Part shown: positions 10,738 through 20,388 of the stretch, piece after piece
Position numbering within the stretch: the first letter of the stretch is position 1
How the letters are laid out: every line of letters begins with the position of its first letter
DNA from: Oxalobacteraceae bacterium
GTDB lineage: Bacteria; Pseudomonadota; Gammaproteobacteria; Burkholderiales; Burkholderiaceae_D
DNA: 64,000 nucleotides
Direction: 5' to 3'
Assembly (NCBI GenBank): GCA_010024875.1
Contig: RGFZ01000001.1
Span: forward strand, 62,001 to 126,000
The notes under the pieces: model-generated
The model's input: only the letters and a program-made list of their open reading frames with translations
Databases searched by the model: none
Told to the model about the DNA's origin: nothing
Position numbers and translations under genes: made by a program

Positions 10738-13470
10738 TCAATGACTATTCATTACCTGCTGCCAGAGCTTCTCTACCGAAGTGCGCTGGGAGGCCACCGT
10801 GTCGAGCTCGACCCTGGCCTTGTCGGCACCCTTGAGTCTGATCTGGTGTTGAAGCTTGCGGAACTGGCGGTAGGCGTCTGCCACGGTGATCGCCAGTGTT
10901 GAATCGATCAGATGGCATTCACCTGCCAGCTTCAAGAGTGCGATATTTCCGATATCGCCAGTCATGTCCGGATGCGATGATGAGTACGCGAGTACGAGAT
11001 ATTGAACAATGAATTCGATATCAATCATGCCACCGGTATCATGTTTGAGATCGAACTGTCCGGAGCGATTGGGGTGAGCATCATGCATGCGCTGGCGCAT
11101 GCGGAGTACCTCGGTGCGAAGAGTTGCTGGATCGCGTTTCTGTTGCAGCAGATCGGTTCGCAGTGTTTCAAAACGACGGCCGATGTCGGTGTCTCCTGCG
11201 CAGAAGCGTGCTCGAGTCAGTGCTTGATGTTCCCAGACCCAGGCGGACTCCCGTTGATATTTTTCGAAAGCCTTGAACGACGAGACCAATAGCCCACTGG
11301 CACCATCGGGTCTCAGGGCGATATCAATGTCGAACAAAATGCCTGCCGGCGTGTGGCTGGTCATCCAAGTGATGAAACGCTGCGCCAGCTTCGCATACAG
11401 CGCGGGTGCTTCCGGATCCTCATCGTCATACAGAAAAATCACGTCGAGGTCTGAGGCATAACCCAGTTCTTTTCCGCCCAGCTTGCCGTAGGCAACCACT
11501 GCAAACGAGGGACGTTCCTTGTGCCGGTTAGGCAGCGTCTTCCACACTGCGTCCAGTGTGATCGCGATCAGTACATCGGCCAATAGCGACAGATGATCCG
11601 CCAGACGCTCTACCGTCAGCAATCCGCCCAGATCTTTGGCCAGCAGACGAAAGAGTTGGGCATGATGCTGTTCTCTCAGCACATCCATCTGCCGTTCTGT
11701 GTCGCCAGTAAAAGCATCCAGCTGTCGCCGGCACTCTCGAGCGAATTCATCCCAGTCGGGTTCGGCTTTCAGGCTAGCGTCGTCGAGCAACTCATCCATC
11801 AGGACTGGATGCCGGGTCAGATATTTTGCAGCCCAATCGCTCGCCGCCATCATGAGCACAACTCTCTCCAGCGTGTGCGGATACTCCGTCAGCAACGCCA
11901 GATACGCTGAACGCCGAGCGATCGTGTCAAAAAAATCCACCAGACGATTGAGTGTAGCCGAACAGGATTCCTGTTGGCGCGGGATGATGGGCAGCGCAGT
12001 GCGCATCAAGGTTTGCAGCTGTGCCCTGCGCTGCTCTGGCAGGGACTGTATACGAGACGAGTTCCAGCTGCTCAGCAGCCGCCGAGCAGAGCCAAAGGGA
12101 TCATCAAAGCCTTTTGCCGACAAATAAGCAGACAGAGTATCTTCATCGATATTTTCCAGGGCCGGTGCAGTGCCGCTGGCAAGGTCGTTGTCAACAGGCT
12201 CGGTAGCCTGCTTATCGACAAAAATCGTGTCGAAATGCAGCGCGACCTGCTGGCAACAATCGCTCAAGGCAGCGATGAGTGATGCAGCATCATCGAACCC
12301 TGCCATTTGCGCTACAAGCTGCTGGTCTTCCGGCGAGGCGGGAAGTACATGCGTCTGCGCATCGTCAAGATACTGGATGCGATGCTCGATATTGCGAAGA
12401 AAAGTATACGCATCAAGCAGTTGCGCCACGGTGGTCTCGGCAAGCAGCTTGCGCTCCGCGAGGGTGTGCAGCGTGATCCTAGTCGATCGGTCTCGCAATC
12501 CGGGATCACGCCCGCCGCGTATCAGCTGGAATACTTGCGCAAGGAATTCGATCTCGCGTATGCCGCCTCTGCCCAGCTTGACATTCATCGCTCGATCAGG
12601 ATGGCGCGTCTCTTGCCGTACGACCTCCGCGCGTATTTGGGCGTGCATGCTGCGCAATGCATTGATCGATCCATAGTCAAGGTAACGGCGGTATACGAAG
12701 GGTCTCACGATTTCGTTCAGCTGCGCGATGTCCTCAGGATCTCCCGTGATCGCGCGTGCCTTGACCCACGCATAGCGTTCCCATTCGCGACCCTGCACCA
12801 TCAGGTAGTTCTCCAGCATGTTCAGACTAGCGGCCAGCGGCCCTGAATTACCGTTGGGGCGCAAGGCCATGTCTACCCGAAAGCTGAAGCCGTCCTCGTT
12901 AACTTCTGCTAGGTCGGCGATCATGCGTTTTCCCATCCTGACGAAAAATTCGTGGTTGGACAATGACCGTTGGTGATGATCGGTGACCTTTGTTTCTCCA
13001 TCTTCCGGATAAAGAAAGATCAGATCGATGTCTGAGGACACATTCAGCTCATGGCCTCCGAGCTTGCCCATGCCGACCACGATCAGCTGCTGGGCGCGGC
13101 CGGAGTCTTCGCCGGTCGGCACGCCATGCGCCGCACACATCTGACGGTACACGTCTTCCTGATGGCGACGGATCGCAAAATCGGCGAAATTCGAGATCGC
13201 CGTGAGTACCTCGCTCAGGCCGGCCTTGCCGCTAATATCGCGGTGTGCGATCGCGGCCACTAGGAGGTTGCGCAGCTGGCGCATCGCTCCCGGCAGCGAT
13301 GCGCCAGCGCGCTGCTCGGAAAGAAGCTGGTCAAAATCTAGCTGGTCAAGCGATAATTCCGATAATTTTGCAAGTTCGGCCGCGCGGGACGGGCTCGCAT
13401 CCAGCCAGCGTTTTACAAATCGGGAGACGTTCGCTGTGGGCAAGGTTGGCACTGATTCATCCTGCAGCAT
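10738..13470 (-). CDS. glnE: Glutamine synthetase adenylyltransferase/deadenylylase
   Basis: Bifunctional enzyme that adenylylates glutamine synthetase when nitrogen is plentiful and removes AMP when nitrogen is scarce, under PII control. I start it at MLQDESV (13470), giving 910 residues; the open frame goes on to 13608, but that would run into the yhdP promoter and start. The two nucleotidyltransferase halves are visible: GMGKLGG at 133-139 with Asp147 and Asp149 in the deadenylylation half, and AYGKLGGKELG with SDLDV near residue 660 in the adenylylation half. It diverges from yhdP across 116 nt. Confidence 0.95.
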   Translation of the reverse strand: MLQDESVPTLPTANVSRFVKRWLDASPSRAAELAKLSELSLDQLDFDQLLSEQRAGASLPGAMRQLRNLLVAAIAHRDISGKAGLSEVLTAISNFADFAIRRHQEDVYRQMCAAHGVPTGEDSGRAQQLIVVGMGKLGGHELNVSSDIDLIFLYPEDGETKVTDHHQRSLSNHEFFVRMGKRMIADLAEVNEDGFSFRVDMALRPNGNSGPLAASLNMLENYLMVQGREWERYAWVKARAITGDPEDIAQLNEIVRPFVYRRYLDYGSINALRSMHAQIRAEVVRQETRHPDRAMNVKLGRGGIREIEFLAQVFQLIRGGRDPGLRDRSTRITLHTLAERKLLAETTVAQLLDAYTFLRNIEHRIQYLDDAQTHVLPASPEDQQLVAQMAGFDDAASLIAALSDCCQQVALHFDTIFVDKQATEPVDNDLASGTAPALENIDEDTLSAYLSAKGFDDPFGSARRLLSSWNSSRIQSLPEQRRAQLQTLMRTALPIIPRQQESCSATLNRLVDFFDTIARRSAYLALLTEYPHTLERVVLMMAASDWAAKYLTRHPVLMDELLDDASLKAEPDWDEFARECRRQLDAFTGDTERQMDVLREQHHAQLFRLLAKDLGGLLTVERLADHLSLLADVLIAITLDAVWKTLPNRHKERPSFAVVAYGKLGGKELGYASDLDVIFLYDDEDPEAPALYAKLAQRFITWMTSHTPAGILFDIDIALRPDGASGLLVSSFKAFEKYQRESAWVWEHQALTRARFCAGDTDIGRRFETLRTDLLQQKRDPATLRTEVLRMRQRMHDAHPNRSGQFDLKHDTGGMIDIEFIVQYLVLAYSSSHPDMTGDIGNIALLKLAGECHLIDSTLAITVADAYRQFRKLQHQIRLKGADKARVELDTVASQRTSVEKLWQQVMNSH

Positions 13471-13586
13471 AATGGGCAGCGCGCAGGCGCCGCCGGTGTT
13501 GATCCAGTAGCTATGATACAAAGGAAGTGGAGACAGCCACGCGAAGGCCAGCGCAGGTCGGCGCGTGAAGAGACCATAAGCGACGG

Positions 13587-16500
13587 ATGTCGAACCAACC
13601 CAAGCCAATTCAGCGTTCCAAAGAAGCCCTATCGCCGGTGTGGCGCGCGGTCGTGGCAGCTTTTGAATCGGCCAATCGCATCACGCACCATGCAATCGGC
13701 GGGTTGTTCATTGCAATCATTGCGCTGTATTTTGTTTTCTGTGGCGTCTTCCTGTCGCTGCGCTACCTGATTCTTCCCAATATCGACCACTACAAACCTG
13801 AGGTCGAGAGCCTTGCCAGCCATCTGCTGCAGCGGCCGGTCACAATCAATGCGATCTATGCGAACTGGGAGGGACTGAACCCGCGTCTGCGCCTGGATAA
13901 CCTGATCGTCTACAACCAGCAGGGGGAACGCGCACTGGTGTTGCCTGAGGTAGTTGCGACCGTGTCGTGGTGGTCAGCACTGACATTCCAATTGCAGCTC
14001 GATCATCTCGAGGTGTCGCGCCCTGATCTGGAGATTGAGCGCGACAGCGACGGCCGAATCTATGTTGGCGGCATCTATCTGGACACTACAAAAAAAGACG
14101 ATGGCAGAGGTTTGGAGTGGTTACTGGGACAGCGCGAAATCGTCATACGCGATGGCTGGATCCGCTGGCAGGACAACCTGCGCAATGCACCAGATCTGGT
14201 ACTCAACAAGGTCAGCTTCGTATTGCAAAATCAATGGTACACCCACCGCGCGGCGCTGCATGCGACGCCTCCCGCAGAGCTAGCCTCTCCAATTGATCTG
14301 CGTGCAGAATTTGTGCACCCGGCATTTGGACGAAGTTCTGATCCTTCGCAGTGGGTGGGTGAGCTCTATGCGGACTGGGGAAACACCCATCTTGACGCTT
14401 GGGCGCCGTATGTCACCTGGCCCTACAAGCTGGCGGGTGGCAAGGGCGCGATACGTGCGTGGCTACGCTTTGATCGTCGCGTGGCCGTGGATTTCACCGC
14501 CGATCTCGACCTGCGAGATCTCTCGCTGCAGCTCGCTGATGAGCTAGAGCCGCTCAAGCTGGTCGAGGTCAGCGGGCGCGTGTCGGCAGGCGAAATCGCG
14601 ACCGGCCTGAAGGAGAAACTTTTTTCGTTTGGCGCTCATGGCCACGCCGTCACTCTGTCTAAATTCGCGCTGCGCACCGATCAGGGCGCGGTGCTGCCCT
14701 CGACTACGGCGCGGCATCTCTACACCATATCTCGCGATGGCCGCGAACAGCACGAGCTGCAGATCACCGAGCTCGATCTGGAAGCGCTAGCACGTCTGGC
14801 CGCGCATCTTCCGCTGAAGGATAGCGAGCGCGCGTTGCTCGCTGATTTTTCTCCGCGCGGACAATTGCATGATTTCACAGCCAACTGGGATGGCCCGGTT
14901 CCGGGAGAGGGTAAATACCGGTTGAGCGGACGCTTTAGCCAGCTCGCACTGATGCGACAACCTGCTGTGCTGGGGAGCGAGGGCAAGCCCGCGCGCGAGG
15001 CTCTCCCGGGTTTTGACGGCCTGTCTGGGCAGGTCGATGCCAATCAAGAGGGTGGCAGTGCAAAATTCAGTGGCAGCAATGTGATCTTTTATGTTGAAGA
15101 TTTGCTGAACACGCCCACGCTGTCCTTCGAGGAGCTCGATGCCGATACCAGCTGGTCGCTGAAGGACAAGCGTCATCTGCTCATGAAAATAGCGAGCATG
15201 AATTTTTCGCAGTCTGGCCTCAAAGGTAGGCTGGAGGGCTCCCAACTGCTGCCGCGTCCGCTGAGCAAAGACAAGCTCGGCGAGATCGACATGCACCTTC
15301 ACGTACCCGCGCTGGAACTGACGCGCGTCGCCAGCCTTCTTCCTACCGGCATCCCGCAGTCGACTCGTGATTGGGTCAGTGGCGCGCTATCCGATGGCAT
15401 GGGACGCGACCTGCAACTGACTATCAAAGGCCATCTCGACAAATTTCCTTTCAAGCCCCAGCGTGCAGGGGATAAACCTCCCGGTGTATTCAAGGTCAGT
15501 GCCCGGCTAGATCACGCCAAGCTCAATCCTGCGCCCGATGAGCTGTTGCCAGACAAGCGTACGCCGCTGTGGCACAGGATCGACGATATCCAGGGGGTGT
15601 TCACGTTGGATCAAACGCGCATTCATATCCACGCTGACAGCGCGCGCACGGCGGGGGTTCAACTGTTGGCGGTGGACGCGAACATTCCTGATTATCTTGC
15701 TACTCGCCCGGTGCTGGAGGTCACTGGCGCGGCAAGCGGTCAACTGCAGACGATGGTGAACTATGTGAATAACACGCCGGTTGGCGGATGGATAGATAAT
15801 GTCATCGACGAGGCGCGAGGCAGCGGTAACGCAAGACTCTCCCTGAAAATGCAAATTCCTTTATCCGACGCTTCCCAGACTGGGGTACAGGGCAGTGTGC
15901 GTTTCCAGGGTAACGAGATACAGCTCTGGCGGGCGCTGCCCAGCGTGCAAAACGTGTCCGGCGAAATCGGTTTCTCGGAGCGAGGCTTCCAGCTGAATGG
16001 CTTGCAAGCTAGCTTTCTAGGTGGATCGATGCTGCTGAGCGGTGGCACGCAAAAGGATGGTACGACGCTGGTCAGAGCCGAAGGCTCAGTCACTGTCGAT
16101 GGCGTGGTGCGTGGCTTCAACAGCGCGCCCATACGGCGACTCGCGAAGAAGATGACGGGAAGTACGCGCTATTCTGCGCAAGTTCGTCTGCGTGCACAGG
16201 GTCCGGAGATTACGGTCGATTCCACGCTCGCCGGTCTGGCGCTGGATTTTCCGGCGCCGCTGGGCAAAGCGCAACCCGATGCGATGCCACTGCGCGTTGG
16301 CCTGTCCCCGCTGATATCGGCCGATCCCACGGTGCAGCAGGAGGAAATCAGAATCAATCTGGGGCGCGCGATGTCGGCGCGTTATCTTCGACAGCGTGTA
16401 AACGCGAAAAATGCACCCTGGAAGTTGGTCAGAGGAGGCATTGGCGTCAACCAGCCGCCGCCTCAGCCAGACGCAGGCGTGGCGCTCAATCTGGTATTGC

Positions 16501-17732
16501 CGGCTCTGAATGTCGATGCGTGGCGCGCTGCCGTGACGGCATTGTCCGCTGATGCTGGCGCCGCGGCTGAATCCAGTGGTGGTAGCGGGCAAGATATCAG
16601 CAGTTTTGTTTCGCCCGATAGCATTGGGATTCGCGCATCGCAGCTGATCGTGGCCGAGCACTCTCTTGAAAATGCCGTGCTGGGAGCCTCGCGTCAGCGC
16701 AGTGGATGGCAGTTCAATATTCATTCCGATGAGGCGATCGGGCATGCGATCTGGGATGATCCCTGGTTCGAGCGCGGCGCTGGAAAATTCAGTGCACACT
16801 TCACGTCGCTCGTCATCCCACGGTCCGATTCATCCGACATGACGGAAGTGCTCAGCGGTCGAAAGACATCGAAAGAGCTGCCAGGTCTAGACATCGTCGC
16901 TGATGATTTCGAACTCAGAGGCATGCGGCTGGGTCGCCTGGAGTTAGCAGCAACAAATGCGATCGGTCCAGGACGCGAGTGGCGCATCAGCCGGCTGGTG
17001 ATTAATAATCCCGACGCGATCTTGCGCGCCACCGGCAAGTGGCTAGTGTCGCCGTCAGATAGTCAGTCATCGATGACCTATGAGCTGGATATCAATGACG
17101 CCGGCAAGCTGCTTGATCGTGTCGGCTTCGAGAAGACGCTTCGTGGTGGCAAGGGGCGCATCGACGGAGAATTCAGCTGGAGAGGGTCACCGACCTCCTT
17201 CGATTTTCCTTCATTGTCTGGCAACCTGAGCCTGAAGCTGGGTAGCGGACAATTTCTGAAAGCGGATCCGGGCGTAGCCAAGCTGCTCGGTGTGATGAGT
17301 CTGCAGTCGCTGCCGCGCAGGCTGACGCTCGATTTTCGCGATATCTTTTCCGAAGGCTTTCAGTTTGACAGCATCGCCAGCACCGCTTCCATCACGCGGG
17401 GTGTGCTCAAGACCGACAGTTTTAAGATGCGCGGCGTGAATGCGGTCGTGCTGATGGATGGCACTGTGGATCTGAACGAAGAGACTCAAAACCTGAGCGC
17501 GGTCGTGATTCCTGAGCTAAATGCGGGGGGAGCATCGGTCGTCTATGGATTGGCCGTAAATCCTGTGATCGGCCTGGGCTCTTTCCTCGCTCAACTGTTC
17601 TTGCGTAATCCATTGTCTCAGGCGCTGACGCAGGAATATCAGATTACGGGTCCGTGGAAAGATCCCGTGATCAAGAAAGCGGCAGCCCGTCGAAAGCTGC
17701 CGCAGGCAGATAATGACAAGAACCTGCAATAA
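13587..17732 (+). CDS. yhdP: YhdP family AsmA-like phospholipid transport protein
   Basis: Very large envelope protein (1381 residues) with one N-terminal membrane helix at about 36-59 and a long periplasmic beta-rich part. In E. coli, YhdP is one of the TamB/YdbH/YhdP group that carries phospholipids between the membranes. Family features include the DUF3971-like body and the C-terminal AsmA-like domain (MRGVNAVVLMDGTVDL). The length slightly exceeds the E. coli protein. It overlaps the upstream end of the nitrilase gene's open frame; the order yhdP-nitrilase-tldD is typical of proteobacteria. Confidence 0.92.
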   Translation: MSNQPKPIQRSKEALSPVWRAVVAAFESANRITHHAIGGLFIAIIALYFVFCGVFLSLRYLILPNIDHYKPEVESLASHLLQRPVTINAIYANWEGLNPRLRLDNLIVYNQQGERALVLPEVVATVSWWSALTFQLQLDHLEVSRPDLEIERDSDGRIYVGGIYLDTTKKDDGRGLEWLLGQREIVIRDGWIRWQDNLRNAPDLVLNKVSFVLQNQWYTHRAALHATPPAELASPIDLRAEFVHPAFGRSSDPSQWVGELYADWGNTHLDAWAPYVTWPYKLAGGKGAIRAWLRFDRRVAVDFTADLDLRDLSLQLADELEPLKLVEVSGRVSAGEIATGLKEKLFSFGAHGHAVTLSKFALRTDQGAVLPSTTARHLYTISRDGREQHELQITELDLEALARLAAHLPLKDSERALLADFSPRGQLHDFTANWDGPVPGEGKYRLSGRFSQLALMRQPAVLGSEGKPAREALPGFDGLSGQVDANQEGGSAKFSGSNVIFYVEDLLNTPTLSFEELDADTSWSLKDKRHLLMKIASMNFSQSGLKGRLEGSQLLPRPLSKDKLGEIDMHLHVPALELTRVASLLPTGIPQSTRDWVSGALSDGMGRDLQLTIKGHLDKFPFKPQRAGDKPPGVFKVSARLDHAKLNPAPDELLPDKRTPLWHRIDDIQGVFTLDQTRIHIHADSARTAGVQLLAVDANIPDYLATRPVLEVTGAASGQLQTMVNYVNNTPVGGWIDNVIDEARGSGNARLSLKMQIPLSDASQTGVQGSVRFQGNEIQLWRALPSVQNVSGEIGFSERGFQLNGLQASFLGGSMLLSGGTQKDGTTLVRAEGSVTVDGVVRGFNSAPIRRLAKKMTGSTRYSAQVRLRAQGPEITVDSTLAGLALDFPAPLGKAQPDAMPLRVGLSPLISADPTVQQEEIRINLGRAMSARYLRQRVNAKNAPWKLVRGGIGVNQPPPQPDAGVALNLVLPALNVDAWRAAVTALSADAGAAAESSGGSGQDISSFVSPDSIGIRASQLIVAEHSLENAVLGASRQRSGWQFNIHSDEAIGHAIWDDPWFERGAGKFSAHFTSLVIPRSDSSDMTEVLSGRKTSKELPGLDIVADDFELRGMRLGRLELAATNAIGPGREWRISRLVINNPDAILRATGKWLVSPSDSQSSMTYELDINDAGKLLDRVGFEKTLRGGKGRIDGEFSWRGSPTSFDFPSLSGNLSLKLGSGQFLKADPGVAKLLGVMSLQSLPRRLTLDFRDIFSEGFQFDSIASTASITRGVLKTDSFKMRGVNAVVLMDGTVDLNEETQNLSAVVIPELNAGGASVVYGLAVNPVIGLGSFLAQLFLRNPLSQALTQEYQITGPWKDPVIKKAAARRKLPQADNDKNLQ

Positions 17733-17760
17733 CTCCGATGACGCAAAGATCGAGACAGCG

Positions 17761-18573
17761 ATGCAGAAAAAAATAACCGTCGCCGCGATACAAATGGTAT
17801 CCACCCCCGACCCGTCGGAGAATATCCGCGCCGCGGCATTACGCATTGGCGAGGCAGCACAAGCTGGGGCATCGATGGTGTTGCTCCCCGAGTACTGGCC
17901 GCTGCTCGGTCATACCGAATCCGACAAGCTGGCGCACGCGGAACAGGCCGGCGACGGGCCTTTGCAGCAGTTCATGTCGTCCATCGCAAAACAACACGGG
18001 TTATGGCTGATCGGCGGCACCATACCGCTGGTTTCCTCGGAGCCGGGCAAGGTGCTGAACACCTTGCTGGCCTTCGGCCCCGACGGCAAGCTGGCCGCTC
18101 GTTACGACAAGATTCATTTGTTCGGCTTTACGCGTGGACAGGAATCGTATGATGAATCTCGCACCATTGTTGCCGGCCATGATGTCGCGGTATTGGAAAC
18201 ACCGCAACTGCGCGTTGGTCTGTCGGTGTGCTACGACCTGCGCTTTCCTGAACTCTACCGCGCGATGGGACACTGCGACCTGATGGTCGTACCGTCTGCA
18301 TTCACCTACACCACTGGCCGCGCGCACTGGGAGGTTCTGCTGCGCGCACGCGCCATCGAGAACCAGTGCTATCTGTTGGCCGCCGCGCAAGGCGGCAAGC
18401 ACTTGAGCGGACGCCGCACCTGGGGCCACAGCATGCTGGTCGACCCGTGGGGCGAAGTGCGCGCGCAGTTGCCGGAAGGCGAGGGCGTGGTGCTGGGCGA
18501 ACTGGATCCCGATCATCTGGCCGGGGTACGCGCCAGTTTGCCGGCGCTCGCGCATCGCAAACTGGCGGGCTGA
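17761..18573 (+). CDS. Carbon-nitrogen hydrolase (nitrilase/Nit1 family amidohydrolase)
   Basis: Cytoplasmic nitrilase-superfamily amidase, 270 residues. The catalytic triad is visible as Glu44 (LLPEYW), Lys117 (YDKIHLF) and Cys157 (VCYDLRFPELYR). Similarity to Nit1-type enzymes suggests deaminated-glutathione amidase activity, a metabolite-repair role, but the substrate is inferred from the family. I chose the ATG at 17761 (MQKKITVAAIQM) because the frame upstream overlaps the yhdP 3' end. A terminator follows at 18580. Confidence 0.9.
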   Translation: MQKKITVAAIQMVSTPDPSENIRAAALRIGEAAQAGASMVLLPEYWPLLGHTESDKLAHAEQAGDGPLQQFMSSIAKQHGLWLIGGTIPLVSSEPGKVLNTLLAFGPDGKLAARYDKIHLFGFTRGQESYDESRTIVAGHDVAVLETPQLRVGLSVCYDLRFPELYRAMGHCDLMVVPSAFTYTTGRAHWEVLLRARAIENQCYLLAAAQGGKHLSGRRTWGHSMLVDPWGEVRAQLPEGEGVVLGELDPDHLAGVRASLPALAHRKLAG

Positions 18574-18579
18574 TAGCGC

Positions 18580-18603
18580 AACCCCTGCGGTTTCAGGGGT
18601 TTT
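18580..18603 (+). terminator. Intrinsic terminator after the nitrilase gene
   Basis: An 8-bp stem AACCCCTG/CAGGGGTT with a 6-nt loop, ending in TTTT, begins 7 nt after the nitrilase stop. It separates yhdP-nitrilase from tldD. Confidence 0.75.
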
Positions 18604-18678
18604 GCCTCGTCGAGTCAGCGGGAAGCGGTGCGATCCAGTATCATCACTACCTCCAATTGACTGTATTTTCCTCCGCCC

Positions 18679-20139
18679 ATGAAGCCCATAGAGCCCAATC
18701 TCGCCACCCATCAAGCTGCACGTGACATTCTGCTGTCCCCCTATGGCCTGGACGAAAGCACCTTGCTGAAGGTGTTGGGCTCGATTTTCACTCATCGTGT
18801 CGATTATGCCGATCTGTATTTCCAGTTCACGCGCAGCGAGAGCTGGAGCCTGGAAGAGGGTATCGTCAAGACCGGTAGTTTCTCGATTGATCAGGGAGTG
18901 GGTGTGCGTGCGGTATCGGGCGACCGAACCGCGTTTTCGTATTCGGATGAAATTTCAGAGCACGCGTTGCTTGACGCCGCGGCGGCCACCCGCACCATTG
19001 CGCGTCAGGGCGCAGGCAAGATCAAGGTAGCGGGCAAGATGCAGCCTGCCGGCGCTCGCTCGTTATATCTGCCGAAAGATCCGGTAGCGTCGATGGATGC
19101 CACCGCCAAGGTGCAATTGCTCGAGAAGCTGGAACGTATCGCTCGCGCGAAAGACCCGCGCATTGTGCAGGTGATGGCCGGTCTCGCCGGCGAACAAGAT
19201 GTGGTGCTGGTCGTGCGCAGCGATGGCGTGATTGCTGCAGATATTCGTCCGCTGGTCAGACTGTCGCTAACGGTTATTGCCGAGCAGGATGGCCGCCGCG
19301 AAGTCGGCACCTCGGGCGGAGGCGGTCGCTATGACTTCGGTTATTTTTCTGAAGAACTTTTGGAAAAATATGCGAGCGAGGCCGTGAACTCGGCGCTGGT
19401 AAATCTTGAATCGCGTCCGGCACCCGCAGGCCCGATGACAGTGGTGCTTGGCCCGGGCTGGCCCGGCGTGCTGTTGCATGAGGCAATCGGACATGGTCTG
19501 GAAGGCGATTTCAATCGCAAGGGCTCCAGTGCTTTCTCTGGCCGAATCGGCGAGCGCGTTGCAGCCAAGGGTGTGACCGTAGTCGATGACGGCACCATCG
19601 CCGACCGCCGTGGCTCGTTGAACGTGGACGATGAAGGACACGCGACCCAGTGCACAACGCTGATCGAAGATGGCATCTTGCGCGCCTATATTCAGGACAC
19701 GCTGAATGCGCGTCTGATGAAAATGTCACCGACGGGCAATGGCCGACGGGAGTCGTATGCGCATCTGCCGATGCCGCGCATGACCAACACCTATATGCTG
19801 GCTGGTGACCGCGATCCGGCCGAGATCCTCGCGTCCGTCAAGCATGGCCTGTATGCCGTGAATTTTGGTGGCGGTCAGGTCGATATCACCAACGGCAAAT
19901 TTGTTTTCTCGGCGAGCGAAGCCTGGATGATCGAAGATGGCAAGCTGGCCTACCCAGTCAAGGGTGCGACACTCATCGGCAACGGCCCCGATGTGCTGAA
20001 TCGCGTATCCATGATCGGCAATGACCTGCGCCTGGATTCCGGTATCGGTACCTGCGGCAAGGATGGCCAGAGCGTACCGGTCGGTGTGGGTCAGCCTACG
20101 CTGCGCATCGAGGATCTGACGGTGGGCGGAACGGCTTGA
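18679..20139 (+). CDS. tldD: Metalloprotease TldD
   Basis: TldD subunit of the TldD/TldE (PmbA) heterodimeric zinc protease, which degrades unfolded peptides and matures microcin B17 and CcdA in E. coli. The 486-residue protein carries the metal motif HEAIGH at 267-272, followed by GLEGDFNRKGSS, and the C-terminal GTCGKDGQSVPVGVGQPTLR typical of TldD. It lies downstream of the nitrilase terminator, so it probably has its own promoter in the 76-nt gap. No pmbA partner is in the window. Confidence 0.95.
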   Translation: MKPIEPNLATHQAARDILLSPYGLDESTLLKVLGSIFTHRVDYADLYFQFTRSESWSLEEGIVKTGSFSIDQGVGVRAVSGDRTAFSYSDEISEHALLDAAAATRTIARQGAGKIKVAGKMQPAGARSLYLPKDPVASMDATAKVQLLEKLERIARAKDPRIVQVMAGLAGEQDVVLVVRSDGVIAADIRPLVRLSLTVIAEQDGRREVGTSGGGGRYDFGYFSEELLEKYASEAVNSALVNLESRPAPAGPMTVVLGPGWPGVLLHEAIGHGLEGDFNRKGSSAFSGRIGERVAAKGVTVVDDGTIADRRGSLNVDDEGHATQCTTLIEDGILRAYIQDTLNARLMKMSPTGNGRRESYAHLPMPRMTNTYMLAGDRDPAEILASVKHGLYAVNFGGGQVDITNGKFVFSASEAWMIEDGKLAYPVKGATLIGNGPDVLNRVSMIGNDLRLDSGIGTCGKDGQSVPVGVGQPTLRIEDLTVGGTA

Positions 20140-20224
20140 ATTGATTATTTGGAAACACCCTTGCCAACCCTCGTGTTTTGTAGCACCATCCCGGTTCCGA
20201 TTTGCCTGAAAGATGCAAACCAGT

Positions 20225-20296
20225 ATGTCGAAGCTGCACTTCTTTTTTGACTTGTACTTTAGCTATTCCAGCCCATCGGCGGTGGAGAAGCGGTAA
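20225..20296 (+). CDS. aroG leader peptide (Phe/Tyr-rich), putative
   Basis: A 23-codon open frame beginning ATG TCG AAG CTG CAC and ending CGG TAA. Residues 6-14 read FFFDLYFSY, so six of nine codons are Phe or Tyr. It lies between tldD and aroG and is followed by a terminator hairpin at 20330-20355. Codons 18-20 contain GGCGGT (20278-20283), complementary to the terminator's 5' arm. This is the layout of a translational attenuator such as the pheA leader: ribosomes stalled for charged tRNA-Phe or tRNA-Tyr would leave GGCGGT free to block termination. The ribosome-binding site is weak (GAAAGA about 11 nt upstream), and expression is inferred. Confidence 0.72.
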   Translation: MSKLHFFFDLYFSYSSPSAVEKR

Positions 20297-20329
20297 GTTC
20301 ACGTAAATAGTACAGCGAACCGAATCTTG

Positions 20330-20355
20330 AAAACCGCCAGGAATGGCGGTTTTTT
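20330..20355 (+). terminator. Terminator/attenuator upstream of aroG
   Basis: A 9-bp stem AAAACCGCC/GGCGGTTTT with loop AGGAAT runs into TTTTTT. It ends 33 nt before the aroG start, leaving no room for a promoter downstream, so transcripts reaching aroG must pass it. The 5' arm bases ACCGCC (20333-20338) can instead pair with GGCGGT at 20278-20283 inside the leader reading frame, a mutually exclusive antiterminator. Confidence 0.82.
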
Positions 20356-20388
20356 ATTTGTATGCGAATCATTCCTGGAGAGACCATG

